From: Polynucleobacter sinensis
Lineage (GTDB): Bacteria > Pseudomonadota > Gammaproteobacteria > Burkholderiales > Burkholderiaceae
Reading direction: 5' to 3'
NCBI RefSeq assembly: GCF_001595985.1
Contig: NZ_LOJJ01000001.1
Location: 186,001-250,000, forward strand
DNA length: 64,000 nt
Part shown: piece after piece, positions 1 to 9,851 of the stretch
Layout of the letters: each line of letters starts with the position of its first letter
How positions within the stretch are numbered: position 1 is the first letter of the stretch
The notes under the pieces: model-generated
The model's input: the letters and a program-made list of their open reading frames with translations, nothing else
What the model was told of the DNA's origin: nothing
The model's database searches: none
Program-made: the position numbers and the translations under genes

Positions 1-814
1 GATCTTCTGCAGTTTTGCCGGAATCTAACTTTCCTTGAGCGGGCTTTTTGCGCACGATCGGCACAATTGCCCTAACCCGGTAACCGCGCTGGCCGCCTTC
101 CATTTCAACTTGATCTAAAGCGGTAAGACCCTTCTTTTTAAATGCCTCAGAAACCACCTCGGCACTGGGAGGCGGTAAATATTTTTTTGGCTTCAACTCG
201 CTCGACAGAATCAAGTTCCGCTGCATATTAAAAAGGCTGACCTCTTGAATGCCGAATTGATTGCGAATCTTCATCACCATAGCGCCAACCTGCTCAGAGC
301 TTGTTCCCGAAGGAACCTGAGTGATTTGTTCGGCAATAAAATTGCCTTCGGCCAAAATTTCTTCTTGAGCAATTTGTAAAGTAACTCGCCCCAGCTCTAA
401 ACCGGAGTTCAGCGCAGACTCGACCTTCACATCAAACCAGGTCTCAATACTACGAGAAACGAATTGCAAGGATACGCCATACAAAATTAATCCTGGTACC
501 ACCCCAACCAAAGCAAAAATCATTGCCAACTTCGCAATCAGGCGGGTACCAAAACGCCCCTTATGCCAGCGAATAGCAATTACAGACACCAACACCAGAA
601 TCACCAAGATCAGACAAACACCAATCACTACATTAGCTGCGTAGAGCCAAATAAAATATTTATCAAAAAATTCTGTATTGGAGGAGGCAATTGAAAGAAG
701 AACCAATAAGCACAGGGCAAAGGTTCCTATAACTCCCATTGCGATCGGCAGGGCGCGCCTTTTCCAAACCTCTTTGTCAAAAGAGTGTGGCTTAGAGAAG
801 GCGAAAGAACGCAT
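1..814 (-). CDS. NtrY-type sensor histidine kinase, N-terminal part (runs off the window)
   Basis: About 271 codons are open on the minus strand from the ATG at 814 to the window edge, with no stop. The visible part has a hydrophobic helix at about residues 22-44, a second longer one at about 53-77 and another membrane stretch at about 88-110. A periplasmic or extracytoplasmic sensing segment rich in the SIETWFDVKVESAL type of motif follows, as in NtrY-like nitrogen or redox sensor kinases. The HAMP, PAS and kinase domains would lie outside the window. The start overlaps the stop of the DUF4390 gene (TGATG), so the two are probably translationally coupled. A role in two-component signalling is inferred from the N-terminus alone. 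Confidence 0.72.
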   Translation of the reverse strand, partial: MRSFAFSKPHSFDKEVWKRRALPIAMGVIGTFALCLLVLLSIASSNTEFFDKYFIWLYAANVVIGVCLILVILVLVSVIAIRWHKGRFGTRLIAKLAMIFALVGVVPGLILYGVSLQFVSRSIETWFDVKVESALNSGLELGRVTLQIAQEEILAEGNFIAEQITQVPSGTSSEQVGAMVMKIRNQFGIQEVSLFNMQRNLILSSELKPKKYLPPPSAEVVSEAFKKKGLTALDQVEMEGGQRGYRVRAIVPIVRKKPAQGKLDSGKTAED

Positions 815-1395
815 CATCGCTTAATAACATTAGGGCCGGTCGGTGAGAATGGAAATCTCAACCAGTCACTCGAAACATTCCAGTCGCGATTATTTAGTGC
901 ATTCACCTGGAAAGGTTTAGGCAGCTTACTTAAGTCAAGCGTCATTCTAAGCGCAGCAATATAAGATTTGCTCGCATCTATTTGACTGTTATCTATTACC
1001 CGCCAGCCACCAACACTGCCAACCGTTTGCAAGGCCTCAGAAATGGTTTTTGCTGAAAAGGTAAGACCCTCTGATGCAATTCGATATTGCTGAGTAAGCG
1101 GTTGATAAGAAAGGCGGGTTTGACGTTGTGCAAGCGCCGGTTTTTCATCAAACCAATACCAACGTGAACGCGTTAAATCAAACTCAGTTTGAAAATACAA
1201 AACAATTCCTTTTTGAACTGCATCCTCAAGTCCCGGGGTAAGTTCAATCTGGAATGTAGCATTTAGAAGCCAATCATTATCTATCCGCTCTAACTCCACG
1301 GATTTAATCTTGATTCCCTCTGCGCTGACGGCCGCTGAAAATGTACACAGGGTCAACAACACGCAAAAGATAAATTGTTTAATGCATTGGCTCAT
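814..1395 (-). CDS. DUF4390 family exported protein
   Basis: This 193-residue protein starts with a clear Sec signal peptide (residues about 5-25, ending in a SAAVSA-type cleavage site). The rest is one domain of the DUF4390 type, found in betaproteobacteria next to rsmB and an NtrY-like kinase. The function is unknown. Its start overlaps the rsmB stop by four bases and its stop overlaps the kinase start, so rsmB, this gene and the kinase form one tightly packed operon. The context suggests an envelope partner of the sensor kinase, but that is inference. Confidence 0.8.
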   Translation of the reverse strand: MSQCIKQFIFCVLLTLCTFSAAVSAEGIKIKSVELERIDNDWLLNATFQIELTPGLEDAVQKGIVLYFQTEFDLTRSRWYWFDEKPALAQRQTRLSYQPLTQQYRIASEGLTFSAKTISEALQTVGSVGGWRVIDNSQIDASKSYIAALRMTLDLSKLPKPFQVNALNNRDWNVSSDWLRFPFSPTGPNVIKR

Positions 1396-2705
1396 GGCCC
1401 ATTTTTCTTAAACAAAGCATAGTAGAAACCATCGTTAACCTCGGTCGGCAATATTTGCCCCGGGGCGCTTAATCGTAACGCATCAGGGCACTCATCAGCA
1501 AACCAAACAGCCTGCATTTCACCCTCTTCGGGAAATACCGAGCAGGTAACATACAAAAGCAAGCCGCCAGGTTTAAGCATTTTCCAAGCTTGGGTCATGA
1601 TTGCTCGTTGCCGTTGCTGCAAGGCAGGAATATCAGCTTCGCGCCTTAAAAAAGGAATATCAGGATGCCTTGCGACAATGCCAGAAGCTGAACATGGCGC
1701 ATCAAGCAAAATTTTGTCAAATAACTTTCCATCCCACCAAGCTGCCTTCGAAGCATCACCCCTGACTACCTTAACTTCATCACGCTGAAGGCGTAAACGA
1801 TCTAAATTACCACTAATCTTTCCTAGACGCGCCCCATCAAGCTCCAAAGCAGTCATCTCACACTCTGCCAACTCCAGCAGGTGAGCAGTCTTGCCACCTG
1901 GGGCGGCGCAAGCATCCAATATGCTCTCTCCTGGCTGGGGATCAAGCAGGACAGCTGCAATTTGAGCGCCCACATCCTGAACCGAAACGGCGCCGCTATA
2001 AAATCCTGGCAAATCGGAAACCGGAACCGGTTCGCGTAGCAACAGCGCAGCATCAACAGGAATGCCAGCAATGCTCTCGATTGGCTCGGATGCAATTCCA
2101 GCCTCCCGCAACATACCCTGATATTCGTGACGAGTATGCTGGCGGATATTAACGCGCAAAATTAATGGCGCTCTCTGCGCCTGCTGAATTATTAGCTGAT
2201 GCCATGACTTAGAATAATTTCGCCTTAAACTAGCGCGCCACCAAGGTGGAAAGAACATCGGAATTGGATCTGGTGGATAAGGCTTTTCCGCCTCTGCTTG
2301 CATCAATAGACCCACCTTGCGCAATACTGCATTAACCAAACCCTTTGCGTAAAGAGTTTGTTCGTACTCACCACAAGCCTTTACCGCTTGATCAACAATC
2401 GTATGCGCTGCATAGCCCTTTCCATCAGATCCATTGTGAAGGAAAAGGGCAATTGCGACACTTAATAGATGCTCAACCTCGGGCGGTGGTGGCTTGGGAA
2501 TAAATTCTTTAATTAACTCGTGTGACCTCACCCATTTTCGCAAGGCATCGAACGTTAGGCTCTGTACGATGGGTCGCTCATGGGCATCTAGCAAATCAAG
2601 CACTTCCGTAAGAGACCGTCCAAGCATGACCTCACCAATTGCTTGTGCAGAAATCGTAATCGCCTCAGAAAGCGGGAGGCTGAGTGATATTTTTTTATCA
2701 GTCAA
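1392..2705 (-). CDS. rsmB: 16S rRNA (cytosine-967-C5)-methyltransferase RsmB
   Basis: This SAM-dependent enzyme makes m5C967 in 16S rRNA. The 437-residue protein has a NusB-like RNA-binding domain (about 1-145) and a Rossmann methyltransferase domain. It contains the SAM-binding DACAAPGGKT motif (264-273), DAPCSASG with Cys338, and a TCS motif with Cys388, the two cysteines used by m5C RNA methyltransferases. The start is a TTG placed directly after the htpX stop with no spacer, implying coupled translation from htpX. The length is normal for the family. Confidence 0.93.
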   Translation of the reverse strand: MTDKKISLSLPLSEAITISAQAIGEVMLGRSLTEVLDLLDAHERPIVQSLTFDALRKWVRSHELIKEFIPKPPPPEVEHLLSVAIALFLHNGSDGKGYAAHTIVDQAVKACGEYEQTLYAKGLVNAVLRKVGLLMQAEAEKPYPPDPIPMFFPPWWRASLRRNYSKSWHQLIIQQAQRAPLILRVNIRQHTRHEYQGMLREAGIASEPIESIAGIPVDAALLLREPVPVSDLPGFYSGAVSVQDVGAQIAAVLLDPQPGESILDACAAPGGKTAHLLELAECEMTALELDGARLGKISGNLDRLRLQRDEVKVVRGDASKAAWWDGKLFDKILLDAPCSASGIVARHPDIPFLRREADIPALQQRQRAIMTQAWKMLKPGGLLLYVTCSVFPEEGEMQAVWFADECPDALRLSAPGQILPTEVNDGFYYALFKKNGP

Positions 2706-3572
2706 TTAGCCCATCCTAGGGTTTGTTTCTTGTTTAGCCATAGCCAACAAGCGCGCCACTCTTTCAGCTGTTGGTGGATGGGTAGAAAAAAGCTGCGCAA
2801 GCCCAGATCCAGACAGAGGATTCAGAATCATCATTTGAGCAGTTTCAGGATGTCTCTCAACAGCATAGAAAGGGGTGCTGCTCGCATATGCATGAATTTT
2901 TCCTAATGCATTAGCAAGCGCTTCAGGATCGGCACTAATCTCTGCTCCACCTCGATCGGCCTCAAACTCACGCGCCCGTGAAATACTCATTTGAATCAGG
3001 CTAGCAGCAAGTGGGGCTAATAGCGCTACCAAAATACTCGCAATCGGATTGTGTGGCTTGCCATCAGCATCACGCCCACCAAAAAACATGGCGAAATTTG
3101 CCAATGCTGATATTGCACCAGCCATAGTCGCTGCGATTGTAGATATCAATATATCTCGATGTTTTATGTGCGCCAGCTCATGAGCCATGACCCCCCGAAA
3201 TTCGCGGCGGGAGAGAATTTTGAGAATTCCAGTTGTTGCGGCAACCGCAGCATTATCAGGATTACGTCCAGTTGCAAATGCATTGGGCGCATCCTCATCA
3301 ATTAAGTAAACTTTTGGCATTGGCAAACCAGCTTTATCGGCCAACTCCTTAACCACCGCATAAAAATCAGGGGCGCTATGCTCATCTACCTGTCTAGCAT
3401 TGGTCATCTTTAACACCATTGCGTCTGAAAACCAATAGCTAAAGAAGTTCATCCCCACGGCAATCAATAAGGCCATCAGCATGCCTTCCCTGCCACCAAT
3501 CATGCCTCCAACAATAATGAAAAGCGCTGTAATTACCGCCATCAAAATGGCGGTCTTTGCTAAATTAAACAT
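2706..3572 (-). CDS. htpX: Membrane zinc metalloprotease HtpX
   Basis: HtpX is an inner-membrane M48 protease in envelope quality control. The protein has two N-terminal membrane helices, the zinc-binding HELAH motif (about residues 131-135), two further membrane helices and a downstream REFEAD motif that supplies the third zinc ligand. I chose the ATG at 3572 rather than the upstream ATG at 3590 because a strong GGGGGG Shine-Dalgarno run lies just before it. With this start the gene overlaps the 3' end of fmt by eight bases. The length of 288 residues is usual for HtpX. Confidence 0.93.
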   Translation of the reverse strand: MFNLAKTAILMAVITALFIIVGGMIGGREGMLMALLIAVGMNFFSYWFSDAMVLKMTNARQVDEHSAPDFYAVVKELADKAGLPMPKVYLIDEDAPNAFATGRNPDNAAVAATTGILKILSRREFRGVMAHELAHIKHRDILISTIAATMAGAISALANFAMFFGGRDADGKPHNPIASILVALLAPLAASLIQMSISRAREFEADRGGAEISADPEALANALGKIHAYASSTPFYAVERHPETAQMMILNPLSGSGLAQLFSTHPPTAERVARLLAMAKQETNPRMG

Positions 3573-4587
3573 GTTTCCCCCCTTTGACATTAATCATGCT
3601 TTTAAATTGAATTGGTGGGAGCTCTCTACTGCTCATAGCCAGACACTTAACCGCATCTAACCTTTTGCCTCCAGGCCTTTGCATTTCTAAAACTTCGATA
3701 ACACCATCCCCACACTGAACATAAATACCCTCGTCACTCAAGCCTACAACTTCTCCAATATTCTTGCTTTGGGCAATGTTTAAGTTATCGGGCAAACATG
3801 AATTCCAAAACTTGAACTGCTCGCCATTTAAATGACTAGTTGATCCAGGAAATGGGTTAAAAGCACGTATGCGCCGATCGATTTCAGCAGCGCTTAAGCC
3901 CCAATCAATCTCGGCCTCATTCTTGAGAATTTTCTCTGCATAAGTAACGCCTTCGCTTGGCTGAGGAGCTCTTGTAAGCTTGACATCAGCATCAAGATTG
4001 TTGAGCACCTGCACCATGAGACGCGCGCCTAGCTCTGCCAAGCGATCATGTAATGAAGCACTTGTTTCTTGTGGAGAAATCATGAGATCTTCGGTCAATA
4101 CAACATCGCCCGTATCCAGGCCAGCATCCATCAGCATGATGCTCACGCCCGTCCTTGTGTCGCCACTCTCAATGCTGCGCTGAATAGGAGCGGCGCCACG
4201 CCAACGAGGCAATAGTGATGCATGAATATTAAAACAGCCATGACGCCTCTGCTTAGCTGCCAAATCTAAAATCTCTTGCGGCAAAATCAAGCCATATGCA
4301 ACCACCACCATCGCATCAAACTCTATCCCTGACAGAGCCTCATAAGCCTCTTTAGCTTCAGCGCTCTTTTGAGGATCCGAGTGAGATTGCTTCAGTGTTA
4401 TTGGTTGCAATACGGGAATATTGCTCTCTAACGCAAATACTTTTACAGGGCTAGCCTGAAGATGCATTCCCCTACCAGCTCGACGATCGGGTTGCGTTAA
4501 AGCCAAAACAATTTCGTGGCCAGCATGCTTAATAGCGCGCATTGCGTGCGCAGCAAATTCTGGAGTACCTGCAAAAACAATTTTCAT
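3565..4587 (-). CDS. fmt: Methionyl-tRNA formyltransferase
   Basis: Fmt transfers a formyl group from 10-formyl-THF to initiator Met-tRNA. The 340-residue protein starts with the typical [12 protein letters not shown] motif. It contains the catalytic region with the [15 protein letters not shown] motif and the downstream DTGDV segment, followed by the C-terminal OB-like tRNA-binding domain. It sits eight bases downstream of def, whose product later removes the same formyl group, and it overlaps htpX. The def-fmt pairing is conserved across bacteria. Confidence 0.96.
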   Translation of the reverse strand: MKIVFAGTPEFAAHAMRAIKHAGHEIVLALTQPDRRAGRGMHLQASPVKVFALESNIPVLQPITLKQSHSDPQKSAEAKEAYEALSGIEFDAMVVVAYGLILPQEILDLAAKQRRHGCFNIHASLLPRWRGAAPIQRSIESGDTRTGVSIMLMDAGLDTGDVVLTEDLMISPQETSASLHDRLAELGARLMVQVLNNLDADVKLTRAPQPSEGVTYAEKILKNEAEIDWGLSAAEIDRRIRAFNPFPGSTSHLNGEQFKFWNSCLPDNLNIAQSKNIGEVVGLSDEGIYVQCGDGVIEVLEMQRPGGKRLDAVKCLAMSSRELPPIQFKSMINVKGGKHV

Positions 4588-4594
4588 TGGGCGC

Positions 4595-5110
4595 TTAGCG
4601 CTGGCCGACTAGTTCTTTAGCGCGCTTTTTCATTTTTAATGAAATGCGATTACGCTTGAGCATAGAAAGATATTCTACAAATACCTTGCCTTTTAAATGA
4701 TCCATCTCATGTTGCAAGCATACTGCTAGCAGGCCATCTGCTTCGATCTCAAACTCTTTGCCATTGATATCAAGCGCCTTGACTCGCACTACCGCAGGAC
4801 GATCCACTTCATCGTAATACTCGGGAACGGATAGGCAACCTTCGCGCCAAGATTTTTTTTCGGGGCTGGACCAAACTAACTCTGGATTGATGAATACCAT
4901 CAACTCATCCTGATTGTCAGATACATCAATCACAACAATCTGCTCGTGGATATCCACTTGGGTAGCAGCTAATCCCACTCCAGGGGCGTCGTACATTGTC
5001 TCAGCCATATCGGCCACAATTTTTTTAATGCGTGCATCTACTTTCGCTACAGGTTTAGCAACCTTATGCAAGCGTGGATCTGGATAACAAAGAACGGTTA
5101 ATAAAGCCAT
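4595..5110 (-). CDS. def: Peptide deformylase
   Basis: This metalloenzyme removes the N-formyl group from new proteins. All three motifs are present: GVGLAATQ near the N-terminus, EGCLSVP with the metal-ligand cysteine, and QHEMDH with the two histidine ligands and catalytic glutamate. I placed the start at the ATG at 5110 (MALLTVL), giving 171 residues. A longer reading from a TTG at 5125 adds five residues without family support. The gene is first in the def-fmt-htpX-rsmB string and is divergent from dprA, so a promoter is expected in 5111-5181. Confidence 0.96.
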   Translation of the reverse strand: MALLTVLCYPDPRLHKVAKPVAKVDARIKKIVADMAETMYDAPGVGLAATQVDIHEQIVVIDVSDNQDELMVFINPELVWSSPEKKSWREGCLSVPEYYDEVDRPAVVRVKALDINGKEFEIEADGLLAVCLQHEMDHLKGKVFVEYLSMLKRNRISLKMKKRAKELVGQR

Positions 5111-5181
5111 GTAGGAATTATCCAACAGAGTAATCCGCCTGTCCTGATAGTTACAAATATTCCACGATCGAAAATCTCTAG

Positions 5182-5853
5182 ATGCGCACGAACAACCCCT
5201 CAGGCATCCTATCGATCAGCCAAAACGACCCAGACTACCCGCCCCGACTCTGGGATTTGTTTGACCCACCTAAACTGCTCTATATATATGGCGAGAGTCG
5301 ACTTTTGCGTTTACCCATGATTGCCATCGTTGGCTCACGCATCCCAAGCCAAGAGGGGATTAAAAATGCCTTCCAATTCTCTCAAGCCCTCTCTAAAGCC
5401 GGCTTTCTGGTGATTTCTGGCATGGCACGCGGTATTGATGGGGCCGCCCATTGTGGCGCCCTCAGGCTTGGCAAGGCTCACTCCACCCTAGCTGTATGCG
5501 GGACGGGATTAGACATTGTCTATCCCCCAGAACATGCTTCTTTGGCCCAAGATATAGGTCAACAGGGTCTATTGGTCTCCGAGTTGGCGCCTGGGATTGG
5601 GCCAAGAGCCCACCATTTTCCACGCCGAAACCGCTTAATTGCCGCCCTTTGCTTGGGGGTGGTGGTTATAGAAGCCGCCGAAAAGTCAGGCTCACTCATT
5701 ACCGCTAGATTAGCAAACGAGTTGGGGCGAGAAATATTCGCACTTCCAGGCTCCATCAATCAGCCTCTTTCTAGGGGGTGCCATCAGCTCATTCAACAAG
5801 GGGCCAAACTAGTTCAAAATCCAAACGATGTGCTCGATGAGCTTCATTTTTAG
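5182..5853 (+). CDS. dprA: Compact DprA/Smf DNA-processing protein
   Basis: DprA binds incoming single-stranded DNA and loads RecA in natural transformation. This 223-residue protein holds the Rossmann-like core: VGSR near residue 52, [12 protein letters not shown] near 82, [13 protein letters not shown] near 146, and the SGSLITA and LPGS segments. It ends directly after the core at DVLDELHF. The N-terminal SAM/HhH domain and the C-terminal winged-helix domain found in longer family members are absent, and many relatives are 350-400 residues. No frameshift remnant is obvious downstream, so it may be a natural short form. Confidence 0.88.
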   Translation: MRTNNPSGILSISQNDPDYPPRLWDLFDPPKLLYIYGESRLLRLPMIAIVGSRIPSQEGIKNAFQFSQALSKAGFLVISGMARGIDGAAHCGALRLGKAHSTLAVCGTGLDIVYPPEHASLAQDIGQQGLLVSELAPGIGPRAHHFPRRNRLIAALCLGVVVIEAAEKSGSLITARLANELGREIFALPGSINQPLSRGCHQLIQQGAKLVQNPNDVLDELHF

Positions 5854-6076
5854 TCAAAACCCCTCTCAAGGGCCATTAAATGCAGGTTTTAAGCATCAAT
5901 CCTCCAAATAATGGCCTTAAAAATACGGGCAAAAAGGGGGCTTTTGGACTTTTAACAATTTATCGGTTAATAATAAAAAAGGGGTATCCAGAGGAACAAA
6001 CTCAGATTTGGTTTAAATTGATCTTCCGTTTTCCCCATTAAAACCATCATTACAAGCTCAAATTTAGGCAAAACGC
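5854..6076. other. dprA-topB intergenic region
   Basis: These 223 bases contain no convincing gene. The stretch is AT-rich and carries an imperfect inverted repeat built around GGCCATTA (near 5870) and TAATGGCC (near 5914). A topB promoter is expected here, but I could not pick a clear -35/-10 pair. Confidence 0.4.
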
Positions 6077-8755
6077 GTGGCTACTAAAGCAACTACCAAA
6101 AAAAGCGGTTCAAAGACTTCTTCTGTGGATCATCCAAAAGCTCTCATCATTGCGGAGAAGCCGTCTGTTGCCAATGACATTGCCAAAGCTTTGGGTGGTT
6201 TTACGAAATATGAGGATTATTTTGAGAGCGATGACTTCGTCATCTCTTCTGCTGTGGGCCATCTATTAGAAATTGCCGCACCCGAGGAGTTTGATGTAAA
6301 ACGCGGCAAATGGTCATTTGCCAACCTGCCGGTAGTTCCCCCATATTTTGATTTGCGTCCGATAGCCAAAACCGAATCACGATTGAAGGTCTTGCAAAAA
6401 CTCATTAAACGCAAAGACATCAACGAACTCATCAATGCATGTGACGCGGGACGAGAAGGTGAATTAATTTTTCGCTTAATTGCACAGCATGCAAAAGCGC
6501 CGCAGACCATTAAGCGACTTTGGCTGCAGTCAATGACACCTGCAGCGATTCGCGAAGGATTCGCCTCTTTGCGTAGCGATGGTGAAATGCAACCGCTTGC
6601 AGATGCTGCGCGCTGTCGCTCCGAAGCCGACTGGTTAGTTGGCATCAATGGCACGCGAGCCATGACCGCATTTAATAGCAAAAGTGGCGGATTCTTTTTA
6701 ACAACGGTTGGTCGAGTTCAAACCCCCACACTCTCGATCGTAGTTGAGCGTGAAGAGTTGATTCGCAAATTCATCTCCAAAGATTATTGGGAGGTTAAAG
6801 CTGAATTTATTGCAGCAGCTGGCGTGTATGAAGGCCGCTGGTTTGACCCAAAATTTAAGAAAGATGCTGCGGAGCCTGATGCTCGGGAAAATCGCCTCTG
6901 GAGTGAGGCTGCCGCACAGAGCATAGTTGCAGCTTGCCGCGACAAGAAGGCAAGCGTAAAAGAAGAGGCAAAGCCTGCAACACAATTGGCGCCTCAATTA
7001 TTCGATCTAACTAGTTTGCAACGTGAAGCAAATGCGCGCTTTGGGTTTTCTGCAAAAAATACTTTGGGCCTAGCTCAAGCGCTTTACGAGCGTCATAAAG
7101 TACTTACCTATCCGCGTACCGATGCAAAAGCACTCCCCGAGGATTATTTAGATACGGTTAAACAAACGATGGAAAATCTTGCGGAACATTCGCAAGAATA
7201 TCGCCCGTTCGCCAAGCAGATTTTGCAAGGCGACCCCAAAGATCCAAAAGCGAAAGCAGGTTATGGTTGGATCAAACCGAATAAGCGTATTTTTGATAAC
7301 CCCAAAATTTCAGATCACTTTGCGATCATTCCAACACTAGAGTCGCCAAAATCGTTAAGCGAACCAGAGCAGAAGCTGTATGACTTGGTTGTGCGTCGCT
7401 TCTTAGCTGTCTTCTATCCGGCAGCAGAGTTCCGCGTCACCACGCGTATTACTGAGGCCTCTGGTCATCACTTCAAGACCGAGGGTCGTGTGTTGGTAAA
7501 CCCAGGTTGGCTAACTGTTTATGGAAGATCAAATCAAGCTGACGATGAGTTGGTTCCCGTACAAGAGGGTGAGACCGTCCAAAATGAATCAATTGTTGCA
7601 GTTCCATTAAAAACCAAACCTCCCGCTAGGTACACCGAAGCAACCTTGTTATCGGCCATGGAAAGCGCGGGCAAATGGGTTGATGATGATGATATGCGCG
7701 AAGCCATGGCAGAAAAAGGCTTGGGTACACCAGCAACTCGAGCGGCCATTATCGAGGGCTTACTTGCAGAAAAATATATTGTTCGCGAGGCCCGAGAATT
7801 AATACCTACTGCGAAAGCGTTCCAATTGATGACTCTCTTACGCGGTCTGGATGTTGAAGAATTAACACGCCCAGACCTCACTGGAAGTTGGGAAAATAAG
7901 CTGTCACTAATTGAACGTGGCGAGATGAATCGCGACACTTTTATGCAAGAAATTGCGCAAATGACTCAGCGCATTGTTAAACGCGCAAAAGAATATGACA
8001 GCGATACCATCCCCGGTGACTACGCCACAATGACAACCCCATGCCCACATTGCAAGGGCTCGGTTAAAGAAAACTATCGTCGCTTTGCTTGTGAAAAATG
8101 TGGTTTTACGATTAGCAAAACGCCTGGGGGTCGTGCGTTTGAGTATCCCGAGGTTGAAGAGCTCTTGCGTGAAAAAACAATTGGGCCATTACAAGGATTC
8201 CGCAGCAAGATGGGCAGACCATTTGCGGCCATTATCAAATTAAGCGAAATTCCAGAAGATGATGCGGACTATCCCAATGCTGGGTATAAATTAGAGTTTG
8301 ATTTTGGAAACGCCCAAGAGGATGAATCCGAAGCAATCGACTTCACTGGTCGCCAGGCTTTGGGTGTATGTCCAAAATGCTCTGGCGCAGTTTATGAAGA
8401 TGGTATGCGCTATGTTTGCGAACACAATACAGGGCCAAACAAAACCTGCGATTTCAAAACAGGCAAAGTTGTATTGCAGCAAGAAATTTCTGCCGAACAG
8501 GTTCAAAAACTCCTCAAAGAAGGTAAAACCGATTTACTAACCAACTTTAAATCCAATCGAACTGGGCGGGGCTTTAAGGCTTATTTAGCCTTAGGTGCTG
8601 ACGGTAAAATTGGTTTTGAATTCGAGGCCAAGGCACCGAAAGCAGATGGTGCCGCCAAGGCGCCAGCAAAGAAACGCGCTGGCGCAAGCGCTGCAACCAA
8701 ATCTGCGGCAAAGCCTAAGCGGGTAAGCAAAGCAAAATCATCCTCCAGCACCTGA
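6077..8755 (+). CDS. topB: Type IA DNA topoisomerase, TopB (topoisomerase III) type
   Basis: This enzyme relaxes and decatenates DNA through a 5'-phosphotyrosyl intermediate. The 892-residue protein has a TOPRIM domain opening with ALIIAEKPSVA (22-32) and containing DAGREGE (123-129). The active-site segment is TYPRTD with Tyr345, matching the TopB-like form (TYPR) rather than the TopA-like form (TYMR). Two C-terminal Cys4 zinc ribbons start near residues 655 and 765. The start is GTG at 6077. The Lys/Ala-rich tail (about 851-892) lies antisense to the 3' end of the mnmC-like gene. It could be annotated simply as topoisomerase I in some pipelines. Confidence 0.9.
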   Translation: MATKATTKKSGSKTSSVDHPKALIIAEKPSVANDIAKALGGFTKYEDYFESDDFVISSAVGHLLEIAAPEEFDVKRGKWSFANLPVVPPYFDLRPIAKTESRLKVLQKLIKRKDINELINACDAGREGELIFRLIAQHAKAPQTIKRLWLQSMTPAAIREGFASLRSDGEMQPLADAARCRSEADWLVGINGTRAMTAFNSKSGGFFLTTVGRVQTPTLSIVVEREELIRKFISKDYWEVKAEFIAAAGVYEGRWFDPKFKKDAAEPDARENRLWSEAAAQSIVAACRDKKASVKEEAKPATQLAPQLFDLTSLQREANARFGFSAKNTLGLAQALYERHKVLTYPRTDAKALPEDYLDTVKQTMENLAEHSQEYRPFAKQILQGDPKDPKAKAGYGWIKPNKRIFDNPKISDHFAIIPTLESPKSLSEPEQKLYDLVVRRFLAVFYPAAEFRVTTRITEASGHHFKTEGRVLVNPGWLTVYGRSNQADDELVPVQEGETVQNESIVAVPLKTKPPARYTEATLLSAMESAGKWVDDDDMREAMAEKGLGTPATRAAIIEGLLAEKYIVREARELIPTAKAFQLMTLLRGLDVEELTRPDLTGSWENKLSLIERGEMNRDTFMQEIAQMTQRIVKRAKEYDSDTIPGDYATMTTPCPHCKGSVKENYRRFACEKCGFTISKTPGGRAFEYPEVEELLREKTIGPLQGFRSKMGRPFAAIIKLSEIPEDDADYPNAGYKLEFDFGNAQEDESEAIDFTGRQALGVCPKCSGAVYEDGMRYVCEHNTGPNKTCDFKTGKVVLQQEISAEQVQKLLKEGKTDLLTNFKSNRTGRGFKAYLALGADGKIGFEFEAKAPKADGAAKAPAKKRAGASAATKSAAKPKRVSKAKSSSST

Positions 8756-9816
8756 GCGGCAATGAGCTTTGCGGCCAATGCCGACCAAAGTGCTCCTCTA
8801 GATCCCAAAGCTGTAGCCAGATAAATACCTGGGCTTTGGGTAAGCGCTCCTATGATAGGGAGTCGATCGCCGGCGACACAACGCACGCCCACAAAGCTCT
8901 CGCTCTTTTGGAGAGCGGCACTATTTCCTTCCGCATAATTTAGCAAGCCTTTTGCTTGTTCGCGATTAAAGTCATCGCTAGAAGTCCAGTCCTGAAGATC
9001 GCTTTGCCCTTCATCAAAGCTAGAGCCAACAATCCATTGATAACTACCATCAGCTAGCATTTTTGCTGGCAAGCAATAGCCATCCCCTGATATTGCAGTA
9101 CGCGGTAATTTTTTTGTCCATGGGTCATTGGCATTCACAGAAAAAATGCTGAGTTGCCCACGGACTGGTCTTAAAGGTAGGCGCACCCCTATGCTTGCGG
9201 CTAGGCTTTTTGTCTCCAGCGCTGCAGCAATAATGACTTTGCTTGCGGTTATCAGACATACATCTACAGGATTAAATAATGCCCAGGTATCGCCCCGTTT
9301 TTCTAATCGAACAACACGGGAATTCCAAAGACAAGTTAACAAGGGGTGTGCTTGAAGTTGCGCAGTAGCAAGATCCGCCAGGCTGAGGGATGCACCCCCG
9401 GGAATCCAAATGCCAGCCTGCGGAATTCCACAAGCCAGTATTGCCTCATCCGCATTAAGCGCTTGAGCGATGCCTTGATCAAGCTCCAATGACTTCAAAT
9501 GATTGGCAAGCACTTCTCGATCAAAAGGCCTATCTTTTTTTACCGGCTGAAAAATACCATGCTGATTCCAAACTGTGCCCCAGCGGGCTCGAGCCATCAA
9601 AAATGCAATGCGCGTTAAACGCAATAATCGTGGCGCTCCACGGCCTACGTGAGGATGCGCAATCGCATAAGCATGACTAGAGCATGCGGTGGCAGGGGAA
9701 GATGCGGCATCAATGATGCAGACAGATTGGCCCCGCTCAAGCAATTCGCTCGCAATCGTAGAGCCAGCAATGCCTGCCCCAATCACCACGATGTCATGGT
9801 GTTGGGGGGAGGTCAT
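8581..9816 (-). CDS. mnmC: FAD-dependent oxidoreductase, MnmC C-terminal-domain type
   Basis: The 411-residue protein begins with a dinucleotide-binding fold, IVVIGAGIAGS (GxGxxG at 13-18). It contains VGVRCVAGDRLPIIG and a C-terminal GSRGALWSALAAK segment ending in LAPARFF (about 376-383), as in the FAD domain of MnmC. MnmC removes the carboxymethyl group from cmnm5s2U34 in tRNA wobble uridines. The N-terminal methyltransferase domain of full MnmC is absent here. A general DadA-type amino acid oxidase is the alternative. The last 175 bases are antisense to topB. Confidence 0.78.
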   Translation of the reverse strand: MTSPQHHDIVVIGAGIAGSTIASELLERGQSVCIIDAASSPATACSSHAYAIAHPHVGRGAPRLLRLTRIAFLMARARWGTVWNQHGIFQPVKKDRPFDREVLANHLKSLELDQGIAQALNADEAILACGIPQAGIWIPGGASLSLADLATAQLQAHPLLTCLWNSRVVRLEKRGDTWALFNPVDVCLITASKVIIAAALETKSLAASIGVRLPLRPVRGQLSIFSVNANDPWTKKLPRTAISGDGYCLPAKMLADGSYQWIVGSSFDEGQSDLQDWTSSDDFNREQAKGLLNYAEGNSAALQKSESFVGVRCVAGDRLPIIGALTQSPGIYLATALGSRGALWSALAAKLIAAQVLEDDFALLTRLGFAADLVAALAPARFFAGALAAPSAFGALASNSKPILPSAPKAK

Positions 9817-9851
9817 TTAATGAAGATTTTTGAAATAGAAACTAGAAATAC

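Noticed and set aside
5854..6076. Remnant of the missing DprA C-terminal domain
   Set aside because: Reading this gap showed no winged-helix-like sequence and several stops.
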